Position numbers and translations under genes: made by a program. A stretch of DNA of 12,015 bases from Methanocorpusculum sp. (GTDB taxonomy: Archaea > Halobacteriota > Methanomicrobia > Methanomicrobiales > Methanocorpusculaceae): contig DALTVX010000064.1 of the NCBI GenBank assembly GCA_029987395.1, forward strand, positions 1-12,015, in the 5' to 3' direction. This document shows, one piece after another, positions 6,832 through 12,015 of the stretch (its first letter is position 1; the number at the start of each line of letters is the position of its first letter). The notes under the pieces were generated by a model. The model saw nothing but the letters and a program-made list of their open reading frames with translations, was not told where the DNA came from and did not search any database.

Positions 6832-8475
6832 ATGGCAAGTGTAAGTCTTCGAAGATATGGTCAGATCGCTGATGTTCTGGTCAAATACGGGTTTGGGTAC
6901 TTCATCAATGAGTTGTTTCCCGGATTTATCAATACGAAAAGGTCCGTTCAGGAAGAATACAGTGGATACTCGTCGTTTGTTCGCATCCGCATGGCCATCG
7001 AAGAACTGGGTCCCACGTTTGTAAAGTTTGGTCAGCTCATGAGCACGAGAACAGAACTGTTCCCTGCTGAAATGATCGAAGAGCTGTGTAAACTGCAGGA
7101 TAGGGTGGGCGTGGTACCGTTTGATCAAGTGACCCCCACACTGGATCAGTATATTCCCGACTGGCGTGATATTTTCACCTCGGTCGATCCAAAACCCCTT
7201 GCGGCCGCCTCGATCTCTCAGGTCTATCGTGCAGTGATGCAGGATGGCACCGTTCTCGCTCTTAAGATCCAGCGCCCAAGGATCACCGACAGGATCGAGC
7301 AGGATGTTATCCTTCTTCGGTCCATCGCCGAGCTGCTCGAGGACAAACGCCCGGACCTTCGTCTCTATAATCCCATATCCCTTGTCGACGACTTCACCAC
7401 GCAGATCCATAAAGAACTCGACTTCACCCGCGACGGAATGAATGCCGAACGACTCTCCAGAAACATGAAACTCTCCGGAATTTGCGGTATCAAAGTTCCA
7501 AAGATCTACTGGGAACTTTCCGGAAAGCAGTTACTTGCCATGGAATTTGTGGCAGGCTGCCGAAGTGACGATATAGATACTATCCTTTCAATGGGCATGG
7601 ATCCCAAAGAACTCTCGGTCCGGGGTCTCAAAGCATTCATGGTCCAGATCTTTCAAAATGGCTTCTATCACGGTGACCCGCATGCAGGCAACCTCTTGGT
7701 TTCACCGTGCGGCGATCTGGTCTTCCTTGACTTTGGTATCTGCGGCGTTGTAATGAAGGATATGCGAAACAAATTCACCTCCCTTATTCTTGCTCTCCTC
7801 TCCGCCGACGTGGATCTAACGATCAGATATATCAAAAATCTGGACGTTAAGATCCCTCAGACCGGGATCGATGAGTTCCGTGCAGAACTGTATCTGGCTC
7901 TCTTGGATTACAAAGAGATGGGCGCTCAGGTGAACTTCTCGGGCTTGCTTGGATCCATTCAGGATCTTTTCCAGAAAAACAGCATCCGCGTTCCGCCAAA
8001 CATCATGCAGTTATTAAAAGCATTGATGCTTGTCTCCAACGTTGCCTTCACGCTCGATCCCAAGCTTGAATTCACAAAAGAAGTGGAACCGTTCTTAAAA
8101 AAGATCGTCGCCGACGATTTAAAAGACCCTGCCAACATTCAAAAAAGGCTGCTGGAAGCCAAAGTCAGACTCGAAGATCTATCCCGCGTCCCAAAACAAC
8201 TCGGCTCTGTCCTCGAGATGGCTTCGCAAGGAAAACTCAAAGTCGAGATCGCGGCAAAAGAGATCGGACAGCTTAGCAAGACCATCGAGAGTTCGATCGA
8301 CAAACTGGTTATCGGACTCATCTTCTCTTCGATCGTGATCGGGCTTTCCCTAATTGTGATGAGCCAGACCTTTACGTCTGCGTTTATTCCGGTGGTCGCA
8401 TATATTATCGCGGTTATAGGGATCATTGTGGTTTTTTATAAGATGCGAAGTCGTGGAAAAAAGCAGGATCGTTGA
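6832..8475 (+). CDS. UbiB/ABC1/AarF-family atypical kinase, membrane-anchored
   Basis: A 547-residue ABC1/UbiB-family protein. Visible motifs are the family-specific KFGQ (65-68) after ELGPTFV, the alanine-rich nucleotide loop AAAS (124-127, in place of a glycine-rich loop) in PLAAASISQVYRA, the lysine of LALKIQRP (K145), the catalytic loop HGDPHAGN (280-287) and the metal-binding DFG (300-302). About residues 491-512 and 516-538 form a transmembrane hairpin at the C-terminus, as in UbiB and COQ8. Bacterial and mitochondrial members act as ATPases needed for ubiquinone synthesis or lipid handling. Methanogens of this kind make no ubiquinone, so the archaeal role is unknown. No clear ribosome-binding site; weak TATA-like stretches lie 24-36 bases upstream. 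A T6 run after the stop (8477-8482) may terminate it. Confidence 0.9.
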   Translation: MASVSLRRYGQIADVLVKYGFGYFINELFPGFINTKRSVQEEYSGYSSFVRIRMAIEELGPTFVKFGQLMSTRTELFPAEMIEELCKLQDRVGVVPFDQVTPTLDQYIPDWRDIFTSVDPKPLAAASISQVYRAVMQDGTVLALKIQRPRITDRIEQDVILLRSIAELLEDKRPDLRLYNPISLVDDFTTQIHKELDFTRDGMNAERLSRNMKLSGICGIKVPKIYWELSGKQLLAMEFVAGCRSDDIDTILSMGMDPKELSVRGLKAFMVQIFQNGFYHGDPHAGNLLVSPCGDLVFLDFGICGVVMKDMRNKFTSLILALLSADVDLTIRYIKNLDVKIPQTGIDEFRAELYLALLDYKEMGAQVNFSGLLGSIQDLFQKNSIRVPPNIMQLLKALMLVSNVAFTLDPKLEFTKEVEPFLKKIVADDLKDPANIQKRLLEAKVRLEDLSRVPKQLGSVLEMASQGKLKVEIAAKEIGQLSKTIESSIDKLVIGLIFSSIVIGLSLIVMSQTFTSAFIPVVAYIIAVIGIIVVFYKMRSRGKKQDR

Positions 8476-8476
8476 G

Positions 8477-8482
8477 TTTTTT
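8477..8482 (+). terminator. Oligo-T run after the UbiB-like gene
   Basis: A T6 run starts one base past the stop codon. Together with the separate TATA box at 8537 it suggests that the UbiB-like gene and the radical SAM gene can be transcribed independently. Confidence 0.35.
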
Positions 8483-8536
8483 CTCTCAATAAATACATGA
8501 CAACAAGTATATCAAAGAGTAGGAACGATAATATTA

Positions 8537-8549
8537 GTTATTAAATAAC
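8537..8549 (+). promoter_or_regulatory. TATA box of the radical SAM gene
   Basis: GTTATTAAATAAC, a symmetric AT-rich box whose centre is 27 bases before the ATG at 8570. With no ribosome-binding site in the gap, this strongly suggests a leaderless mRNA. The symmetry (arms GTTATT/AATAAC around one base) could also serve a regulator. Confidence 0.6.
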
Positions 8550-8569
8550 CCCTCGGGAATTGACAAATA

Positions 8570-9991
8570 ATGACACATACTACGTTGAAAGAAAAACTTC
8601 AGACGCTCGGAATAAAGCGTGTCCTTAGTTATCTGGATTCTGACCCGGATAAAAACATTCCAAAGCTCCTGAAGTGGGTCGAGCTTTTGGACAGAAATAA
8701 TACACTGGAAGGGCCTCTTCCTACCGTAAAAAGTGTACTCTCCGACAAAGACGGTGTTTGGTATCAGTTCATCAAGGATATTTACACCGACATCGACCCG
8801 TCTGTGAGAAAACGGATCTTTGAGAACTTTATCGTAAATGCCGTGGTTCTTGGCAGAGATAAGAAGATCAAACTTAGAGAAAAGGAAGGATGCAACATTC
8901 CTTGGGCCATTTTGATGGATCCCACCAGTGCCTGCAATCTAAAGTGTATTGGCTGCTGGGCAGCTGAGTACGGCAACCGGATGAACCTCACCCTCGAGGA
9001 GTGGGACTCGATCATCGAACAAGGAAAAGCGCTAGGTACCTACTTCTTCTTGTACTCAGGCGGCGAACCGATGGTCCGGAAAAAAGACATCATCACGATG
9101 TGTGAAAAACACAGTGACTGTATCTTCCTGTCCTTTACGAACGGAACACTGATCGACGAGGCCTTTGCCGATGAAATGCTTCGAGTCGGAAACTTCGTTC
9201 CTGCGATCAGTATCGAGGGTGACGAGGCGGCGACCGATGGAAGACGCGGAGCAGGCGTCTATCAGAAAGTCATCAAGGCAATGGAGATCCTGAAGAGAAA
9301 GAAACTTCCATTCGGTATCTCCTGTTGTTACACGAGTGCAAATACCGAAGCGATCGGTAGCGATGAATTCATCGATGATATGATCGCCCGCGGATCAAAG
9401 TTTGCCTGGTTCTTCACCTACATGCCGGTCGGCATGGACGCAGTCCCAGCACTTCTCGCCTCTCCTGAGCAGAGAGAACACATGTACCATCAGGTCAGAC
9501 ACATCCGTTCGACCCGGCCGATCTTTGCGATGGACTTCTGGAATGATGGCGAGTATGTCAACGGATGTATTGCGGGCGGGAGATTCTATCTCCACATCAA
9601 TGCTAACGGCGACATCGAACCGTGTGCATTCATCCACTACTCAGACTCAAACATCAGGACAAAGACGCTTCTTGAGGCATACAAGTCTCCGCTGTTTATG
9701 CAGTATAGAGCGAATCAGCCGTTCAACAAGAATCATCTCCGCCCCTGTCCGTTACTCGACAACCCCGAAAAACTCGCAAGCATGGTGGATGTTTCGTGTG
9801 CAAAATCCACCGACATGATCGACCCTGAAGATGTTCATTATCTGACCAGCAAAACAGCTCCGGCAGCAGAGAAATGGGCACCGGTCGCTGAAGAACTCTG
9901 GGTAGAGAACCGTGCTGCAAAGGCGGCCGCAAAATCCGGTTGTTCCGGTGGATGCGGCGGATGTGCGTGTCAGATACCGGAAAACAAATAA
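8570..9991 (+). CDS. Radical SAM protein with SPASM-type C-terminal domain and Cys-rich tail
   Basis: A 473-residue radical SAM enzyme of unknown substrate. Residues 1-110 are a mostly helical, charged N-terminal region. The SAM-binding [4Fe-4S] motif is C122-x3-C126-x2-C129 in DPTSACNLKCIGCWAAEYG, followed by the SAM-contact GGEP (164-167). The segment from about 330 to 410 has C333 (NGCIAGGRFY), C352 (GDIEPCAF), C393 (LRPCPLLD) and C410, a SPASM/twitch-like pattern for auxiliary Fe-S clusters. The last 16 residues contain C458, C462, C465 and C467 among glycines. Similar proteins occur in anaerobic bacteria such as Clostridia and in methanogens, to my knowledge without an assigned reaction. 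It follows the UbiB-like gene by 94 bases on the same strand but has its own TATA box. A peptide-modifying SPASM role was considered; no precursor peptide is evident nearby. Confidence 0.9.
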   Translation: MTHTTLKEKLQTLGIKRVLSYLDSDPDKNIPKLLKWVELLDRNNTLEGPLPTVKSVLSDKDGVWYQFIKDIYTDIDPSVRKRIFENFIVNAVVLGRDKKIKLREKEGCNIPWAILMDPTSACNLKCIGCWAAEYGNRMNLTLEEWDSIIEQGKALGTYFFLYSGGEPMVRKKDIITMCEKHSDCIFLSFTNGTLIDEAFADEMLRVGNFVPAISIEGDEAATDGRRGAGVYQKVIKAMEILKRKKLPFGISCCYTSANTEAIGSDEFIDDMIARGSKFAWFFTYMPVGMDAVPALLASPEQREHMYHQVRHIRSTRPIFAMDFWNDGEYVNGCIAGGRFYLHINANGDIEPCAFIHYSDSNIRTKTLLEAYKSPLFMQYRANQPFNKNHLRPCPLLDNPEKLASMVDVSCAKSTDMIDPEDVHYLTSKTAPAAEKWAPVAEELWVENRAAKAAAKSGCSGGCGGCACQIPENK

Positions 9992-10001
9992 TAAAAATTT
10001 A

Positions 10002-10010
10002 TCTTTTTTT
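10002..10010 (+). terminator. Oligo-T terminator after the radical SAM gene
   Basis: TCTTTTTTT lies 11 bases after the stop, between two convergent genes (the next gene ends at 10019 on the other strand). It is a typical archaeal intrinsic termination signal. Confidence 0.55.
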
Positions 10011-10018
10011 AACGCCGT

Positions 10019-11200
10019 CTATTTCGCACGTATCACCGTTTGATAGACATACTGCCGGTTATACGGTTCTGAAATGATAAGATTATAAATATCCACATAT
10101 CTGTTCTCTTTGCTGACCGTATTGCTGTAATCGTTGTACGAGTTGGTATATTTTGAGAAGTAGGATTGATACTCCTTCCAAGCCGCATCTGACTTTCTCG
10201 CTGCATCGGTATATTTTGATCTCAGGCTGTCCCATGCTGATGAATACTCAGCATATGTTATTTTGTTTGCATCAAGATCGCTGTTGAGCTTTTTTTGCTG
10301 AGATACTATCGAGTTTGCCTGGTCGATATAGGAGTTGTATTCAGCAAGTGCGGTGTTCATCGATGATTCGAGCGAGCTGAGCCTCGTCTCATGTTGGGCG
10401 ATCGTGCCCTCCACTCCTTCGATCTTTGATTCTGCTTTATCCCGATAATCCAGTATGGCGGTGACTTGATATCCGGAGTTGTAGGTTTTTGTCCCTATCC
10501 CGACATTAATGACCGTGGGGGTGCTTCTGAGTGACGATCCATTCTCGAATTTAAATGATCTGTCTGTGACATAACTATAGCCTGTTGTCTCGATGACTGC
10601 GTATCCGCCGGTATTTGGATAGGCCGTCGTGTCTGTTGTTTTTATTCCAACGGTTGCATGACTTTCTTCTTCGAAGACCAGAAGAACGGCGTCGTAATCG
10701 GCACGAGTCAATAATCCGGCGAGCAGGGTACTTTTGTCATCACAGTCTCCATATTTATCAACAATGGTCTCAACAGGGTAGCGAAAATCCACTTTTGTTT
10801 CATAATCAATGCTTTGAACAAATGTCGATAATAATTCCACATATTCATCGTCCGTTAGATCCAAGGAGCGTTTGACAGTTTCCGTTTGGTCCAGGATCTG
10901 TGCATACATTTCTTCCTGCAGCGGGTCGTTGGTGAGATATGTGTAATACGTGAAACCGTCGAGTTTGGTCCAAGGAAGGTATTTGGATGCAGAATTTTTC
11001 GCTCCGTGGTAGGTGGATGCAGGAACCAAGATGGAGAGCGTTATCGAGCTGTATTTGAAGGGAAAAGTATATTCTGAGGAGACCGATCCGGCATAGGAGT
11101 TGTCCGGATATATGTGGGGATTGGAATCCAGGAAATAAAGGGCGTATCCTGTGCAGGAGATAAGAATGAGCAGGATCGCGAATATTATGATTTTTTTCAT
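10019..11200 (-). CDS. Membrane-anchored transglutaminase-like protein with coiled-coil C-terminal half
   Basis: A 393-residue extracytoplasmic protein. The N-terminus (KK followed by IIIFAILLILISC) is a signal peptide or anchor. LISC with C16 resembles a lipobox, so it may be lipid-anchored or retained by the hydrophobic segment. Residues about 110-210 look like a transglutaminase/cysteine-protease fold: C153 in KYGDCDDKSTLLAGLL, H181 in EESHATVGI, and a third position GGYAVIETT where E204 stands in for the more usual Asp. From about 250 to 375 the chain is rich in Ser, Tyr, Ala and charged residues with heptad-like spacing (AESKIEGVEGTIAQHETRLS), probably a coiled coil. No ribosome-binding site is obvious; a TATA-like AAAAATATAACTT on the minus strand is centred about 42 bases upstream, implying a leader of roughly 16 bases. 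Enzyme activity and substrate are unknown; a structural cell-surface role is possible. Confidence 0.75.
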   Translation of the reverse strand: MKKIIIFAILLILISCTGYALYFLDSNPHIYPDNSYAGSVSSEYTFPFKYSSITLSILVPASTYHGAKNSASKYLPWTKLDGFTYYTYLTNDPLQEEMYAQILDQTETVKRSLDLTDDEYVELLSTFVQSIDYETKVDFRYPVETIVDKYGDCDDKSTLLAGLLTRADYDAVLLVFEEESHATVGIKTTDTTAYPNTGGYAVIETTGYSYVTDRSFKFENGSSLRSTPTVINVGIGTKTYNSGYQVTAILDYRDKAESKIEGVEGTIAQHETRLSSLESSMNTALAEYNSYIDQANSIVSQQKKLNSDLDANKITYAEYSSAWDSLRSKYTDAARKSDAAWKEYQSYFSKYTNSYNDYSNTVSKENRYVDIYNLIISEPYNRQYVYQTVIRAK

Positions 11201-11592
11201 GGATGATCGAGGATATGTTTTTTAGGTTTTCTTCTAAGTTATATTTTTGTGTGCTGAGGGATACATCTCATATTCCATGATCATATGACCTTGTCCAAGG
11301 CTGTTTCCACTCGAAAATAACCGTTTCCATTCCAAAATCACTCACTTATCTTCATTTTCCCTCTTCTTTAAGCAGTACAAAACCATACCTAAACTAGAAA
11401 TAAGCCCGATCCTGCCGTATTTTATTTTTGTCAGCGAAAAATATCACTCAAAATCCTATCAAAAATCATCCTCGAAAGATCAAAATGAAATAGAAATACC
11501 TATTTGCGAGTGGGTGCTTGTGAAAAACATGAGATGAAAAAAACAAGACCTAGTTGAAATAACAAAAACACAAAAGAAAAATAGTTCAATAA
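11201..11592. other. AT-rich intergenic stretch without a credible gene
   Basis: Apart from the promoter of the transglutaminase-like gene (TATA-like stretch near 11237-11249) and a tandem 20-bp repeat at 11302-11341, no gene or RNA is recognised. Between about 11521 and 11590 many A-runs on the plus strand give T-rich runs on the minus strand, suitable as terminators for a minus-strand transcript arriving through the hairpin array. The longest frames here are AT-rich, low-complexity reads. Confidence 0.5.
11302..11341. repeat. Tandem imperfect 20-bp direct repeat
   Basis: TGTTTCCACTCGAAAATAAC (11302-11321) is followed directly by CGTTTCCATTCCAAAATCAC (11322-11341), with 16 of 20 positions identical. 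The two-helical-turn period suits a pair of protein-binding sites on one face of the DNA. They lie about 100 bases upstream of the transglutaminase-like gene. Confidence 0.6.
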
Positions 11593-11837
11593 AAGGGAAG
11601 AATCCCTCCCTTCTCGCAAGTTTTTTAGAAAACTTGATCGCAAGTCTATCGACTTGGTCGCAAGGCAAAGCCTTGTTCGCAAGTTTCTTTGGAAAACTTG
11701 CTCTGCTAAGACCACTCCTGCGGAGTGGTCCGCCTCGGCTAAGGCCGCCCTTGTGGGGCACAGCCCGCCTCGGCTAAGGCCGCCCTTGTGGGGCAGCCCG
11801 CCTCGGCTAAGGCCACCCTTATGGGGTTGCCCGCCTC
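11593..11837. repeat. Tandem array of about nine hairpin-forming inverted repeats
   Basis: Successive perfect or near-perfect inverted repeats: AAGGGA/TCCCTT (11593-11612); CAAGTTTT/AAAACTTG (11617-11636); CAAGTC/GACTTG (11641-11656); CAAGGC/GCCTTG (11661-11675); CAAGTTT/AAACTTG (11680-11700); ACCACTCC/GGAGTGGT with a 3-base loop (11711-11729). Then come three copies of a roughly 33-bp unit containing CGCCTCGGCTAAGGCC (at 11731, 11766 and 11799; the first interval is 35 because of two extra bases), each with an internal GCCC-TTGTG-GGGC or ACCC-TTATG-GGGT stem. A truncated fourth CGCCTC starts at 11832. The first four CAAG-type stems are each preceded by TCGC. The array ends one base before the stop codon of the small gene at 11838, so in that gene's transcript it would form a structured 3' region. 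The GC-rich part contrasts sharply with the AT-rich flank. Confidence 0.8.
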
Positions 11838-11942
11838 TTACTTTCCGGATTCAAGAAATCCTTCTGTGAGTTTTCCAAAGAGCATGATCAGGAACCCAAG
11901 AAACAGGAGGATAAGTTTCCTGAGTTGAGAGGAGATGATCAT
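11838..11942 (-). CDS. Small single-span membrane protein (34 residues)
   Basis: The frame encodes 34 residues: MIISSQLRKLILLFLGFLIM, then LFGKLTEGFLESGK, with TAA at 11838-11840. Residues about 10-22 are an uninterrupted hydrophobic stretch long enough for a short transmembrane helix, flanked by R8/K9 on one side and K24 on the other. The start is well supported: GGGGTGACTGGAG directly precedes the ATG, and GGTGA is an excellent match to the archaeal anti-Shine-Dalgarno. It starts 13 bases after the stop of the gene entering from the right, suggesting co-transcription. No family is recognised. The good ribosome-binding site, sensible charge pattern and spacing make a real gene more likely than chance. 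It could be a subunit or regulator of a larger membrane protein encoded upstream. Confidence 0.6.
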   Translation of the reverse strand: MIISSQLRKLILLFLGFLIMLFGKLTEGFLESGK

Positions 11943-11955
11943 CTCCAGTCACCCC

Positions 11956-12015
11956 TTAGTTCAGGGTCGGCTTCGTGTCTGCCCAGGTGTCCACCGCATC
12001 CTTGGTCGCATCATC
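11956..12015 (-). CDS. C-terminal end of an unidentified gene (starts beyond the window)
   Basis: The minus-strand frame is open from the right edge and ends with TAA at 11956-11958, giving DDATKDAVDTWADTKPTLN. The coding reading is supported by the closely following ribosome-binding site and small gene at 11942, which look like the next cistron of an operon. Nineteen residues are too few to name a family. The hydrophilic, acidic tail is consistent with a soluble or extracytoplasmic C-terminus. Confidence 0.5.
   Translation of the reverse strand, partial: DDATKDAVDTWADTKPTLN

Noticed and set aside
6760..7410. 216-codon minus-strand frame opposite the UbiB-like gene
   Set aside because: Antisense to the kinase motifs; no recognisable domain of its own.
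11277..11284. Palindrome ATGATCAT in the intergenic region
   Set aside because: Eight bases is too short to stand out in AT-rich DNA, and it lies at no distinctive distance from a start.
11593..11837. CRISPR array
   Set aside because: Units are about 15-35 bp with no constant repeat separated by unique spacers, and each unit is itself a hairpin. No cas genes are present.
11480..11869. Open frames of 71-93 codons across the hairpin array on both strands
   Set aside because: Their sequences are by-products of the repeats (for example repeated PPRLRPPLWG on the plus strand) and of AT-rich low-complexity DNA; none has a ribosome-binding site or recognisable domain.

Overview
The window looks like part of the chromosome of a methanogenic archaeon, probably of the order Methanomicrobiales. 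The genus Methanocorpusculum is a guess from overall impression. Several things point this way: a NikR nickel regulator, a diflavin protein of the methanogen F420H2-oxidase type grouped with rubredoxin and desulfoferrodoxin, archaeal TATA boxes 24-30 bases upstream of start codons (so leaderless or nearly leaderless mRNAs), GGTGA/GGAGG ribosome-binding sites at internal genes, and oligo-T terminators.

Layout. (1) 1-280, plus strand: the C-terminal part of NikR. (2) 301-3275, minus strand: three overlapping genes in the order NifH-like, NifD-like, NifK/E-like, facing NikR. They keep the Fe-S cysteines of the nitrogenase superfamily. However, the two catalytic-type subunits differ from each other, and neither looks like CfbD of the F430 pathway as I remember it. 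This is the best candidate for an undescribed system here: a two-component nitrogenase-like reductase of unknown substrate beside a nickel regulator. (3) 3352-4836, minus: a TrkH-type potassium channel subunit with no TrkA nearby. (4) 4916-6705, minus: an oxygen-defence block of rubredoxin (51 codons), FprA and desulfoferrodoxin, with palindromic promoter elements. (5) 6832-9991, plus: a UbiB/ABC1 atypical kinase with a C-terminal membrane hairpin, then a SPASM-type radical SAM enzyme with an unusual Cys/Gly-rich tail and its own leaderless promoter. (6) 10019-11200, minus: a membrane-anchored transglutaminase-like protein with a coiled-coil C-terminal half. (7) 11201-11837: about 640 bases without a credible gene, holding a tandem 20-bp repeat and a striking array of about nine hairpins, some with compensating base changes between copies. 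(8) 11838-12015, minus: a 34-residue single-span membrane protein with a strong ribosome-binding site, and the last 19 codons of the gene upstream of it.

How the parts fit. Rubredoxin, FprA and desulfoferrodoxin form a standard anaerobe pathway in which O2 is reduced to water and superoxide to peroxide. The paired palindromes in their promoters suggest shared redox control. The nitrogenase-like proteins presumably work as an ATP-driven electron donor (NifH-like) feeding a D/K-like heteromer. The convergent NikR hints at a nickel or nickel-tetrapyrrole theme, but no substrate or cofactor gene is present to prove it.
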